Assembly (NCBI GenBank): GCA_030077755.1
Contig: JAQJZZ010000004.1
Coordinates: 1,054,001-1,118,000, forward strand
Reading direction: 5' to 3'
Length of the DNA stretch: 64,000 nt
Source of the DNA: Filosporella fistucella
Taxonomy: Eukaryota > Ascomycota > Leotiomycetes > Helotiales
Below are positions 10,442-22,802 of the stretch, piece after piece. The notes under the pieces were generated by a model. It did not search any database. It saw only the letters and a list, made by a program, of their open reading frames with translations, and was not told the origin of the DNA. Within the stretch, counting starts at the first letter, position 1. Each line of letters begins with the position of its first letter. The translations under genes and the position numbers were made by a program.

Positions 10442-11987
10442 GGTCAGAGATTATGGTAGTTGTGTGAGGAATTGGAGGGCGAAATTTGCCGACAAGAATA
10501 AAGTACAGTGGAAACCGCTCGTGATAATGTAAAATTCGCGTCTTGTATGGAAAATGAGTGTCGTTGGAGCTGTCTGTACTTCTTGCTGAAGAATCCGATG
10601 CTGATTCTTGGATGAGCGGGTGGCTGGCTCTGCTGTCGTTATAGATAATGTCTCGGATGAATGTGTAGCACAAGAGTGAGTGGTTGGCGCAACTTCAGGA
10701 AAAAGAAATCTTCAACGGTGATATAGATCTCGATCAGTTGTGTATCTGAAGCAGAAACCGCATATCACAATCGCGGAAACTGGTAGAGAAGCAGAAACAG
10801 AAGGGGCCACTCGTCCACGATAAGGACCGGGTCCCTCCCAATGCTTTAAATCGTGGGTCAGAATTGGCAGGCCGTGGTTTGCCCTGACAGTGGCTAGGTA
10901 CTGTATGGATGTGAGAGTGGGCAGCGATGAGCTATCCCCGGACCGCATCTCCCCCAAAGAATTTTTGCTTTTAGCCTTCCGGCGGACTTGGCCCTTGACT
11001 GGCCGCCAACAATGCTAACATCCCATCTTTTGCTGGGCTTTTGGGGGGAGGGCAGTGGAGGGTACTGTGTGGTATCGTTAGAGAACCTCGAGAATTTGGG
11101 GGTGGTCCTTGTACCATGTTGTACCTGGGATTAAGAGTAGCATGGCATGCCCCTAGCAAACGCCTATCCGTGCTCTCCAAATCTCGGGCTTGAGGCTTGA
11201 TGTGTCAAACCTTCAGGGAGTCAACGTGTGCCAAACTCGCCAGATAGGGGTGGCTTCGCCGAGAACCCCAGGCACGTTTTCTTCTCGGGCGCCGCTTGGA
11301 CTAGAAGAGCACTAGAAGAACGCCATCGCCACCTAATTCTCCCACTACCTCCTGCACGAGCGGCCAGAACGTTCATCAGGAAGGTGGGTGATGGTGATTG
11401 AGAAATTCTGTTTGTCGGTTGGAGGGAAAGAGTCCAGGTTGGAAAGTGTGGTAAATTCAACAGTTGTATTCCGTACAGTACACAGCACAGATTCTGCGAT
11501 AGTATAAACCCTCATCTGGCTCCAACAAACGCCTCCATAACATACCCAGATTGGATCTACATATATATAATCTGCTGGACTCCAAGTTAGGAAAGGAGAG
11601 ATGCATTTGGCATGGTGGGTATTGATTGCCCTTGCAACTTGCAAGCGACTTCTCCTATCTATCTGGCCCGTGAGCTCAACCCTGCTGCGTCGTAAGGTGT
11701 TCCGATTAAAGCTCATTAACCGGGATCAAGTGAAAATACTTTGTGATCTGGTGCAAGAGCTGCATGGTGATTGAGGGGTTACGAGTTAGGTGGATGATGG
11801 ATGATGGATGATGGGAATAGTAAAGTTCCAATGAGGGGAATTCATCCCGTCTATAAACAAAATGTCCCAGTCGCCGCTGAGACAACGGGTATTCATGTAA
11901 TATGTTACAGAAGTTTCCAACTCCCCTCGTACACCTATTCTCCGTATAACACATTTGGTTTCAAACGTTTTTTCGCGTGCCAACCAC
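10442..11987. other. Intergenic, no gene seen
   Basis: 1.5 kb without a convincing gene; the frames are short and low in coding character. A short GGATGAT-type tandem repeat lies at about 11791-11813. Confidence 0.45.
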
Positions 11988-14200
11988 TCATCGAGTCTTT
12001 GGTCGGTCATCTATCTCCTCCTCGATAGCGATATCGTCTATCTCTACTTCACGTTCTTCGCCATCCTCATCGAACAATGTTTCTTGCGCTAGGCCATGTT
12101 AGACATTTTTGAGCACATATCAGCTCAGCAGGAGTCAGTTAACTTACCACTCCAGAGTTCTGAGTACACCCCACCAGTGTCTATCAGTTCACGATGCGTA
12201 CCACTCTCAGCTACTTGACCTTCCTTGAGCACTATAATTTTGTCGCTATCATAGATTGTTCTCAATCGATGGGCAACAAATACGCTTGTCCTGGCCTTCT
12301 CCTTCAATATGCTATTGATATTCTGCATCAGAGCCTGTTCTGTGTGAGTATCCAACGCCGAGGTAGCCTCGTCAAAGAAAAGCAATGGTGGATCTTTTAA
12401 GATCAATCTTGATACAGCCAGGCGTTGTTTTTCTCCACCCGATATCATCATACCTCGCTCTCCAACCATGGTATTATAGCCGTCTGGGAATCCGGTTATG
12501 ATATCGTGGATCTTGGCTCTTTGGGCAGCTGCTAGTACCTTCTCCGGAGGCGCACTCATATCACCGTATCTGATGTTGTGCTCAATGGAGTCATTGAATA
12601 AAGGTGTATCTTGAGGCACAACGCCAATAGCCCTTCTCAAGGAGTCTAAACTGACATTGCGGATGTCCTGCCCATCTATAAGGATTCTGCCTTGCTGAAC
12701 ATCATAGAAGCGAAAAAGAAGTCGCAGTATGGTCGACTTTCCACACCCACTAGGCCCAACAACGGCGATCTTCTTCCCTGCTGGAATAGTGAGGCTCAGA
12801 TTCCTCAAGATTGGTCGGTCTGCATGGTATCCAAAAGTTACATTTTCGAATGTGATTTCGCCGCCTTTGGTGAGTTGTAATGGTTTCGCATTTGGGACCT
12901 CTTTGATAGCAACATTGACCTTCTGGAGGTTGAACAAAGTTTCCATATCCAACAACGACTGGCGAAGCTCTCGATACACTGAACCTAAAAAGTTCAAGGG
13001 GACGGAGAGCTGGAAAACGAGTTGATTCACCATGACAAGGTCACCAACGGTCAAATTCCCTGTAGCCACCCCATCAGCAGCCAGGTACATCATGGCGGTT
13101 AAGGCGCTCGAGAAAATTAAATTCTGTCCAGTATTGAGGAAGGCAAGAGATGTAGCAACTTTGATAGATGATTTCTCGTACTGCTGTAAAGCCTTGTCAT
13201 ATCTCCCAACCTCGAATTTTTCATTGTTGAAGTACTTGACAGCCTCATAATTGATCAGCGAATCCACGGCGACGGTAGATCCTTTGTTGTCCGCTGCATT
13301 GGCCTGTCTTCGAAACTTCGTGCGCCAGGCTGTGGTCCAGATTGTGAATGCTGTATATCCCACCATAGTCAGGGCAGTGATCGCTGCAAATTTAGCCCCA
13401 TATTGATAGGTCAATATACCGCAAACCATGCCGATTTCGAGAGCCGTGGGCAAAATGTGGAAGACCATTGAGGTCAATAGGAAACTAATACCCTTAGTAC
13501 CTCTGTCGATAGCTCGCGTTAAGCCTCCCGTCTGCTTGGTGAGGTGAAAGTTTAGGTCCAGTCTCAGTAGATGATCGAACACATTACAGGCAACTTTTCG
13601 AATAGCCTTCTGAGCAACACTTGCAAAAACAGCGTTACGAACTTCCTGAAAAACTGTTGCCCCGATTCTTGTCAAGCCGTATGCTAGTATCATGGAGCCA
13701 GCTACTGTGGTAGCAGTACCACCTACGGCGACGAAATCCACATTCATGGAATCGACGATGTTCTTGAAATAAAATGGTACCTGGACATTAAGCACTTTTG
13801 CCCCAACAAGTAATGCCAAAGAAAGTCCAACTCGGAACCGAGTACCTATATTGTCTTTTGGCCACAGGTATTTGGCCATTTCCTTCATGATAGCCCAATC
13901 GGCCTTTCGTTGCTCCTTGTTTGTTTTATCATCCAACGCAAGCGGATCTTTGCGAGCAGAAACGGGAGCTGCGGGCGTATGTCTCTTTGCACTCTCTGGT
14001 TTCACCCCCGGTATATCATCTGCAGCTCTTGGCTGCCTCAGAGCCTGTGCTTGAATCGTGATGTTCTTTTGCCCATCCTTGCTTGTTCTACGTGTGCTGG
14101 TGAAGATGCGGATCCCAAGCCCAGGACGAGTCCATGGCTGTGGTCGAATTGAAGCTCCAGCCCGAAAGGAGGTAACTCTTGGTAGGCTCCGTAGAATCAT
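11988..14200 (-). CDS. ATM1: Mitochondrial ABC transporter Atm1 (iron-sulfur export)
   Basis: Two exons: 14200-12148 and 12088-11988, joined by a 59-nt intron (GTAAGT donor, TCTAAC branch point), giving 717 residues. The N-terminus is Arg/Ser-rich and looks like a mitochondrial presequence. A six-helix ABC membrane domain follows. The nucleotide-binding domain has Walker [10 protein letters not shown] at residues 482-490, the signature [12 protein letters not shown], Walker [13 protein letters not shown] and the switch histidine in VAHRLRT. Atm1 sits in the inner mitochondrial membrane as a homodimer and exports a glutathione-linked sulfur species needed for cytosolic iron-sulfur proteins. 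The short last exon adds an acidic tail ([13 protein letters not shown]). Without splicing the protein would end in a few odd residues after ELWSG. Head-to-head with the AIM24 gene. Confidence 0.95.
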
Positions 14201-14601
14201 ATTAAGAAAACTGCAGCGCTCTTAACACCACAAGTTCCTGGCCGCTCCTCCCCGCATTGTTTGAGTATTCTTTTGTGAAAGTAGGCGTGGAGGGGTAGCT
14301 TCGATGTGGTGATAGTAGCTTCGCGACTAAAATTGAATGCTGTTTGCTAGTCGCACCACAATTGTACGGTGAGTTTTGTAGGAACACAACAATGGATATC
14401 TTGAATTGAATGCCAGAAGTCAGGAATTGAAGGTTTTTGTTCTATGTCTTGCGCGAATTCTGCGGACAGTTAACTTGTGATACACCAAGCTTATTACGCA
14501 ATCCGGGGGATCTTCGCCTAAACAACAGGAAAACCACGAGCTCAGAGCATCAAGATCTTCAAGGTATCAGGCATCAGCTTCAACCAACTTCACTCAGCAT
14601 A
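14201..14601. other. Shared upstream region of ATM1 and AIM24
   Basis: About 400 bp between two divergent genes for mitochondrial inner-membrane proteins. No RNA gene seen. Co-regulation would be a natural guess but no specific motif is claimed. Confidence 0.45.
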
Positions 14602-15860
14602 ATGCGCGGTCGAGTGTCGCTGGGCAATGCTGTCCGTAACTTTCGGCAGCTTCAAAGACCTTGTGTTGGACCCCATGCCTGGCGAGCTGTTCACATCAGC
14701 GCAACACCAACCGCGGAATCACCAATTCTCACTGGAGACGTTCTTGGAAGTTCAATTGAAGCCTCCGCAGATCTTGCAGGTAAGTCATCGGTAATTGAGA
14801 CGCAGGTGAAGCTTTCTGACTCTGTACTCTCCCACAGATGCTCGATTCGAGGTTCTAGGCGCCCCATATTCCCTTTTGTCCGTTTCTCTATCCGCCTCCC
14901 AAAAGTTATATACCAGAAGAGGGACACTCGTTGCTTTGAGTGGCAAATCAGAAAATGTCAGTATGAGCTATGTAAGGCACGGCATATGTCACTGATATGA
15001 AGCAGACCCAATCGACTCTCTCTTTACTTGAGCCCTTTCGCCGAGCAGCACTCGGCATTCCGTTCTTGTACCAACGAATCTCCTCGACAACCCCCATAAC
15101 AGCCTTAATTTCAACGAAATCTCCACTTACCTCTTTCACCATTCTGCATCTCAATGGAACTGTGGATTGGATGGTTACACAGCGGAAGGCGCTACTTGCC
15201 TGGACAGGACATAACATTTCCGTTTCTCCCACTGTAAACCACGGCATGAGCCTAGCTCACTGGGGAAGCACCCAAGTTACAGGGAGAGGTCTTGTAGCTT
15301 TGGCAGGTCCAGGGCAAATTTATCAGATCACCCTTAGGGAGGGAGAGGAGTACGTCGCGCATCCTGGAAATGTTGTCGCGTATACAATCACGCAACACCC
15401 ACCGCAGCCATACCGGCTCAAATCCTCTAGTCTTAGATTCCAGGTACCAAGTTTAGGTCTCGGTTACCTGGTACCAGACTCCAAGTTCTTCAGAGTGATG
15501 AGAGAGGGACAAACTTGGAGGACTATCACAAACGTCTTGTTCAGCCTACGGACTGCGGCAAGAAGGACAATATGGGGTGACCGATTGTTCCTCAAGTTCC
15601 ATGGCCCGACTACGCTTTTGCTTTCTTCTAGAGCATCCCGAATAAGTGATGTTTTGACTTCGAGGGACGTGAATGAGATTTCAGATTCTCCGGCTGGGGC
15701 AGTTTCTTCTGCTGTTACGTTGAAGAATAAGCCCCCGCATGAAGATAACACGACAGCGTCTTTTTCTCGGACTCCCACGGGATTTCATGTTGCAGAAGTC
15801 AGCAGGGATGGAACAGTAACATTTGAGGATGCTCGAGATGTCAAACCCTTCATTAGGTAG
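14602..15860 (+). CDS. AIM24: Mitochondrial biogenesis protein Aim24
   Basis: Three exons: 14602-14779, 14838-14956 and 15006-15860, giving 383 residues. The N-terminus ([20 protein letters not shown]) looks like a mitochondrial presequence. The rest matches the AIM24 family: exon 2 has [19 protein letters not shown] and exon 3 has [13 protein letters not shown] and [16 protein letters not shown]. Yeast Aim24 is an inner-membrane protein that supports MICOS and cristae organisation. The second intron (14957-15005) uses a GTCAGT donor. A later GTAAGG donor 18 nt downstream is also in frame and would leave only 34 nt of intron, so the earlier site is preferred. Confidence 0.88.
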
Positions 15861-16555
15861 TCTTGGACTATGTATGATATGATACCTAAGATGGAATGGT
15901 TGTAAATTACATGTTATGGGCCAGAAATGAGATTCCGCGTCATTCGGAACGTGGAAAAGAGGACTGTTTAGCAGCAGCAATAGCGGTTACATTATTCCAG
16001 CTAGACGTATAATGAATCTACATGTCTCAGATCGCCGCATATGAGTGCAGATCGGAAGAAGTGATGAAGCCGTCGAAAAACACATTGGCTTGAAACACTC
16101 TCTCACCTTATATTACTTTTACAGCCGTTCTGAGGAGAGGCTGCACAACTAGTTGGACGAATGGAGGCAAGACTGCTTAGCATGATATTTTCAAGCAGCT
16201 ATAGATACTTATGTAGAAGTTTTGATGTTAATTCGCTTATACTAAGAAATCCCAACCCGACCTCCAACTTCATTTTCTGCCGGCCGAGCAGCATTGAGAC
16301 GAACGAAAGAAGTGATTGAAGGTGATGGAAGTTTACAATATCCAGTGAATCAGGGTTTCGCTATTGTGAATTAACACATCAACATAATCTCATTGCCTGG
16401 ACTTGCATCGTCATGGTTTTTGGCACAGCCTCATAATTGGAGCTGAGACGAGCCATTCTTAGATCCCAGCTCCGCCTTGTCCTTCGAACAAACAACTGAT
16501 ATCGCCACAACTTCAACCTTTTAAAGATCACCGTCCAGTTCTCGGAACATCCACC
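15861..16555. other. Intergenic, no gene seen
   Basis: Region between AIM24 and the chitinase gene. No coding frame; the last part is the chitinase leader. Confidence 0.5.
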
Positions 16556-17930
16556 GTGGCTATTTCACAACGCATCCTCTTCTTCGCAGGGACATTCCTA
16601 ATTCTAGTTTCTGGAATTTTCATTACATATCTCCAGAATCCGGCCAAAACAGGTCGGAAAAACTCTCCTCTTCACAACAGCCAAGCCAAAATGGGTGGAG
16701 GTGATGGATATCGTACTGTTGCATATTTTGTGAACTGGGCGATTTATGGGAGGAAGCATCGTCCTCAAGATCTACCAGCAGATAAACTCACCCATGTTCT
16801 CTATTCCTTCGCCAACGTAAGGCCGGACAGTGGGGAAGTGTAAGTTCAATCACCTGGTATTGAAGTGCCATCAGTTGGCGCTTATGCTGACGAACTCTAG
16901 ATATCTCACTGACTTGTGGGCTGATAAAGATATCCACTGGGAAGGGGACTCCTGGAATGATACTGGAGACAATCTTTATGGTTGCATGAAACAGCTCAAC
17001 CTTCTCAAACGCCAAAACCGCTCCCTGAAAGTTCTTCTCTCTATTGGAGGATGGACATACTCTTGCAATTTTGCAGTTCCTGCTTCGACCCCTTCATGTC
17101 GTGAGAAATTTGCATCGTCGGCTGTCGAACTCATCAAAGACTTCGGTTTCGATGGCATTGATATTGACTGGGAATACCCTAAATCTTCTACTGAAGCTCA
17201 GCATTTTGTCCTATTGCTCAAAGCATGTCGTGAAGCTATGGACGCTTATTCAGCTACCCTACCTCACAGACATCACTTTGAACTTACAGTGGCATGTCCA
17301 GCAGGTCCTCAAAATTACGAGAAGATGGACGTTCGAGGAATGGATCAATATCTCGATTTCTGGAACCTTATGGCTTATGATTATGCTGGATCTTGGGACT
17401 CGCATACGGGGCACCAAGCAAACTTAAAGGCGTGTAAAAATGGGAAACACACTCCTTTCAATACCGAGCAAGCAGTGGATTACTACAAGTCTCAAGGAGT
17501 ACACTCTTCAAAAATTGTGCTGGGAATGCCACTTTATGGACGTGCATTTGAGAATACAGAAGGTATTGGAAAGCCTTTTAACGGAGTCGGTCAAGGAAGC
17601 TGGGAGAATGGAGTGTTCGACTTCAAAGCCCTACCACTACCCGGTGCTCAGGAGAAGTATGATGCAGAAGCAAAGGCAACTTATAGTTATGATCCCACAA
17701 AGAAGCATCTTGTTACCTATGACACTTGCGAGATGGCGAGAGAAAAAGCGGAATGGATCAAACAACATCATTTGGGAGGTGGTATGTGGTGGGAATCTAG
17801 CGCTGATAAACCTGGCAACCAGAGTTTGATCGGAAATGTCCATGCAGTGTTAGGGACGATGAGGCACTCACTAAACTGCATTGAGTATCCACACTCAAAG
17901 TTTGAGAATCTGAGGAAGGGCTTCTGTTGA
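16556..17930 (+). CDS. GH18 chitinase (group A), with possible GTG-started membrane-anchor form
   Basis: Two exons: up to 16839 and 16901-17930 (61-nt intron). From the first ATG (16691) the protein has 392 residues: a complete GH18 barrel with [13 protein letters not shown], the catalytic motif [10 protein letters not shown] (acid Glu141) and [10 protein letters not shown]. It should cleave chitin; such enzymes act in wall remodelling or recycling of chitin. The first ATG gives a form with no signal peptide. The frame stays open upstream and encodes a strong hydrophobic segment ([19 protein letters not shown]) reaching back to GTG at 16556, which sits in a CCACC-GTG-G context. No in-frame ATG lies upstream. 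Start at 16556 gives 437 residues with a signal anchor; start at 16691 is the conservative model. Confidence 0.92.
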
Positions 17931-18172
17931 ATGTTCTTTACCTGGGAGAATGTCAAACGATGGTTTCCGGTGCCAGAATATTTTAACTGCAAAAATGAAA
18001 TGATGACCATGAATCACACTTCGCACAGCTCGAGAGTAGCTGGAATCCCAATGTGACCAAACACTCCTGATTTCATTAAATGTACAAACTGTTAAGGTTT
18101 TGATTACAATGCTAGCTATCAAAATCTGTCTCGGAAAACCATATCGATTTGAACGGCAAAACTCCCCAGTAC
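17931..18172. other. Convergent 3' region
   Basis: About 240 bp between the ends of the chitinase and prenylcysteine oxidase genes. It holds both 3' untranslated regions and nothing else seen. Confidence 0.5.
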
Positions 18173-20664
18173 CTACAGCTCATCCCCAGTCCACTCCCTG
18201 GCTGCTTCGGCAGAGTCTTTTAGAATAGACTGTCCAACATCGTCCACTTTGTCTTCCAACAACTGCAGATAATCATTCACGATCAGCTTAGCAACATTCA
18301 TACCCATCAGCGCGCTTGTTTCCATTGTGCTGATGAAACTTTCCATTCCGCTTGTATAATAGAAGCCACGAGCAAGTTCCGGATCTTCAAATGTCACACG
18401 TGGGAACTCATATGGGTATGATTGCCAGACATGAGGATAGTACCAAGTGATATCTGATGTTGGGGTAGTGGTTAAAGTGCTCAGATCAGTTGGAACTGCC
18501 ACATATATTAGCGAGTTGAAACGAGATCTTACAATGGGAGGACAAACGTGTGATATTGAAGAGCTCGGACAGGAAGGCAGATGTCAAAGCCCTCGGTGAG
18601 AAAATCTTGTAGAGATATTCTTTCTCAAGAGTGTCAGGGTTGACAACTTGGCGGAGAGTGCTGATGCTGAAGAAACCAGTCGACCCTACCCCATCTTCAG
18701 GATTTGACAAAGTTTCATTCGGTCGAAGAGTTGTCAATACAGTATTGGGTACTTCATCTGTCGATGTGAGGTTGAAGAATGCCGGATTGAGAGTTTTACT
18801 GGTAGCGAAGAGGGTTACGTGTAAAGTGACATAAGGAATAGAATCAGGAACTCGTTTGAGCATGTTCTCCTCGAGTTCCAGCTTAGAGTACTGGAGTGGG
18901 GCTGCGAGCACTATCGTATCAAAATACTCCTCGTTCAAGTGTACAGCCTGAAGGGTGCCTCCACTGACAGGCTTGTACGTAGCCACGTTGTATTTCCCTT
19001 TGCTCTTGGTGATAGAGAATACTGTAGTATTGAGATGTGTAGTAGCGTTCGAAGCTTTGAGCATGCCGTCGAAAATTTGCCAGTTTCCGCCTTCGATTTG
19101 CATAGCTCCCTCGATAGCCATGCAAACCATAGTCTCTAGACCGTGTATCACGTTAAGGTTTTGACCATAATTGACTCTCGTACTTGCTTGAATGATATCC
19201 GTAGTGAAGGGTGCACCGATCTATAGATGTTTAGTAAGTCTCCCTGCTTCATATGGACTTTTCAGTAAATTACATTGTTCTGCGTAAGTAGCTGCTCTCC
19301 GGTAAGCGAGGTGATCTCAGTGAGACCCAGATCGTAGGCTCTATCCGATAAAGACCTGAATGGAAAGAATGGGAACTCGTAGAGCTTTTGAAATTGCCCT
19401 ACCACCCTCTTCATGAGACGCTGTGTTCTGATTGGCGCAAACCCATACTTCCATAATAATTTAGCAACGTCCCAATATTTCCAGCCACTATCCTTCTGCG
19501 TGTAGACAAATGTCTTCCCATTCCAAATACCAAGAACCTCTTCGACTCCGCCGTTGGATTCCCGTGGTCTCAAACCGAACAGCTCGCTGGAGTTTCTAAG
19601 AATCGTATTAACCTCAACGAAGATACTGGCGCCAAGTTCAATCGGTAATAGAGCATTGCCGTAGGCGTTTACTGTCGTAGAACGCCCGCCAACATAGCCA
19701 TTTCGCTCAAAGACTGTCACGTTGATGGGGATGCCCGACGCATTAGCATATTGTTGTAGGTAATAGGCTGTTGATGAACCAGCTGCTCCCGCCCCTATGA
19801 ATCAATTAGTGAATGATTTTAGCCTCCACAATTCGGTTGCATAAAGATGCCAAACAAAATTTATTGGGACTCAAGTTTACACCAGAGCTCATAGTGGAAA
19901 GGCAAGCTATAGTGAGAATTGTAAAAATGTCTTCGGACACTAGTGACTATTCTCAACTTCTAATACTCGGATTTTAATCCCGGACCCGAGAGAACTGTCG
20001 GGCTGCTCAAAAGTATCCTTGTGGAGATGTAAACCGTTACAAAAAGGCACATTAGCAATTTGCTTGAAATTACAATGAGCTACTGCACATCATTCCACCA
20101 AAACCACAGATAAAACAGCACACCATGATTTGCAACACCATTAATAAAAGGACGCGAAGAGAGCAAAGTTCAATCGAATGGAATAGAAGACTGCCATTAG
20201 GTGACCAATGAACCACATCATCAAAGTAAGGTACTCTCTCGCCCTTTGAACAGAATCGAAAGTATAGGACTTTATCTTGTTCTATGGAACTCTAATCGAA
20301 GACGCTTCAGAGAGAATAACAATGAAGATTCATTAAATCCCGTTCGAGAAAGCGAGTCTGAGTCTGTTGAACGAAAGGAAATGTAAAGTAACAAGTCTGG
20401 AAATAGATGGTGGAGGGATAATGAATGAGAATTGATCATTAAAAAAATCAGCGCAGTTTCCAATCTATTAAAACACTAAACGGGCATTGAAAGTGATGGG
20501 TCGAGAAACATACCAATAATTGCAATACGCCTTATGTTCGGGTCTGCATATACAGTCTCGGAGGCGTCTGTCTCTGCAGAGACCGAGAATGGCCAAAATC
20601 CATGAGCCAAACCACAGAACGAGGGAATAATGACTGTGAGCACCAGGTTCCAGCCTGCGTACAT
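18173..20664 (-). CDS. Prenylcysteine oxidase/lyase (PCYOX family)
   Basis: Four exons on the minus strand: 20664-20514, 19794-19274, 19220-18548 and 18495-18173, giving 555 residues. The N-terminus (MYAGWNLVLTVIIPSFCGLA) is a signal peptide. IAIIG at the end of exon 1 joins GAGAAGSS in exon 2 to make the Rossmann FAD motif GxGxxG. Later come FERNGYVGGRS, then NYGQNLNVIHGLE and GGNWQIFDGMLKAS, typical of prenylcysteine lyase. The family oxidatively cleaves the thioether of farnesyl- or geranylgeranyl-cysteine released by breakdown of prenylated proteins, in the lysosome or vacuole. The first intron is 719 nt, more than ten times the usual length here; the others are 53 and 52 nt. Head-to-head with the CCT6 gene. 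Confidence 0.87.
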
Positions 20665-20915
20665 TGTGAAGATGTTTAGAATAGTGCTCCTGTTGTAAAG
20701 GTATGTTGTTCTGAATCTGCTGATATTTATTGTCAGCCTGATGGTCGCTTCAGTACTTTGAGGTTCAGTAGCTCATGAACAGGGGTGGGTGTCGCGCTTC
20801 GATTCGCGTCCAGGTCTGTCTCCCAGAAATTTTATCGAGGAGTGATTATTTTGTGACGACCCCTCACAAACTCTGCTCCACCAAGAAACTGTTTGCAATC
20901 ACATAATCTGCGAAC

Positions 20916-22802
20916 ATGTCTGCAGCACAGCTTCTCAACCCAAAAGCCGAATCCAGGGTGCGTCTCTAGCCACTGCTGGCGAAAATATTCACTGACCGTT
21001 ACCAGAGGAGAGGAGAAGCTTTGAAAGTTAACATCGCCGCTGGTGAAGGTCTACAGGATGTTCTTAAGTCAAATTTGGGTCCATTAGGGACTATCAAGAT
21101 GTTCGTACAGCTCCTTCTTTCACATAGGCTTTAGCTAACATCTTGAAGGCTCGTTGACGGTGCTGGCGCGGTACGAGATAGCTTTTTGTCCCTCAAAGTT
21201 TCCATATCTAATATTAGCTATCTTGCAGATCAAACTTACAAAAGATGGAAACGTTCTATTACGGGAAATGCAAATTCAGAACCCAACGGCAGTAATGATT
21301 GCACGAGCAGCCACAGCACAGGATGACATTTGTGGAGATGGCACAACATCAGTTGTTCTCATGGTGGGAGAGCTTTTGAAGCAGGCAGACAGATATATCT
21401 CTGAGGGTTTACATCCTAGAATTATCACTGACGGTTACGAGATCGCGAAAACTGAGGCTCTGAAGGTTTGTATCTGCCTACGTGGGCGAAATCAATTCTA
21501 ATAACGTCAAATAGTTCTTAGATACCTTCAAGCTTTCAAGAGAAGTCGACAGAGAACTCCTGCTTTGCGTGGCACGCACATCACTTTCTACGAAACTCAA
21601 CCACAGTCTTGCGGAGAAACTTACACCTGATATCGTGGACGCAGTACTTTCCATTTACCAACCTCCAGCGAAACCCGATTTACACATGATTGAAATCATG
21701 AAGATGCAGCACAGAACTGCCTCCGAAACCCAACTCATTCGAGGTCTTGCATTGGATCACGGGGCGAGACATCCTGACATGCCAAAGCGAGTTGAAAATG
21801 CATTTATTCTCAGTCTTAATGTTAGCTTGGAATACGAGAAGTCTGAGATTAACTCCGGTTTCTACTACTCGAGTGCTGAACAACGAGATAAATTGGTTGA
21901 AAGCGAACGTCGGTTCGTCGATGAGAAACTGAGAAAAATTGTGGAACTTAAGAAGGAAGTTTGTGGTAATGATCCAAAGAAAGGCTTCGTCATTATCAAC
22001 CAGAAAGGTATCGATCCATTATCCCTCGACGTTCTTGTCAAGAATGGTATCTTTGCCCTACGTCGGGCCAAGCGACGGAACATGGAGAGATTACAACTGA
22101 TTTGCGGGGGTACTGCACAAAACAGTGTTGATGATCTTTCTCCAGAGGTTCTGGGATGGGCTGGAACGGTTTATGAGCACCAGCTTGGGGAGGAGAAGTA
22201 TACATTCATCGAGGATGTGAAGGAGCCAAAATCCGTCACGATTCTCATCAAGGGGCCGAATCAACACACCATTACTCAAATATCTGATGCAGTTCGCGAT
22301 GGTCTCCGCAGTGTTTACAACATGATTGTTGACAAGAGTGTTGTGCCAGGAGCAGGAGCCTTCCAAGTTGCCTGTGCAGCCCATCTCAACAGTGAGGCGT
22401 TCCGAAAGACCGTCAAGGGAAAGGCCAAATGGGGAGTACAGGCATTTGCGGATGCTCTTTTGATCATTCCAAAAACTCTGGCCGCAAATGCTGGACACGA
22501 TATCCAGGATGCTCGTGAGTAGATCAAGTCTGTTATTTATGATACATCAGCAGTGGCTGACATACTTAATAGTTGCTAGCCTTCAGGACGAGCAAGCAGA
22601 GGGCAATGTTGTTGGACTTGACCTGAAATCTGGTGAACCTATGGATCCAGTGCTGGAGGGGGTGTACGACTCGTTTCGCGTACTCAGGAATGCCATTGCT
22701 TCGAGCTCTGGAATTGCGTCCAACCTGCTCCTCTGCGATGAGATGCTCAAGGCAAGACAAATGGGCAGACAAGGTGGACCAGGTCCTGGAATGGACGAGT
22801 AG
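20916..22802 (+). CDS. CCT6: T-complex protein 1 subunit zeta (CCT6)
   Basis: Six exons: 20916-20957, 21006-21100, 21149-21170, 21229-21465, 21515-22514 and 22573-22802, giving 541 residues, the usual CCT length. One exon is only 22 nt. Group II chaperonin signatures are present: [16 protein letters not shown], the ATP-site [15 protein letters not shown], and [11 protein letters not shown] near the end. Gene-specific stretches such as [19 protein letters not shown] identify zeta. CCT is the cytosolic double-ring chaperonin that folds actin, tubulin and WD40 proteins. Introns cluster at the 5' end. The protein ends [13 protein letters not shown]. Confidence 0.96.

Noticed and set aside
11791..11813. 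GGATGAT repeats as part of a CRISPR-like or satellite array
   Set aside because: Only about three short direct copies without spacers; a simple microsatellite.
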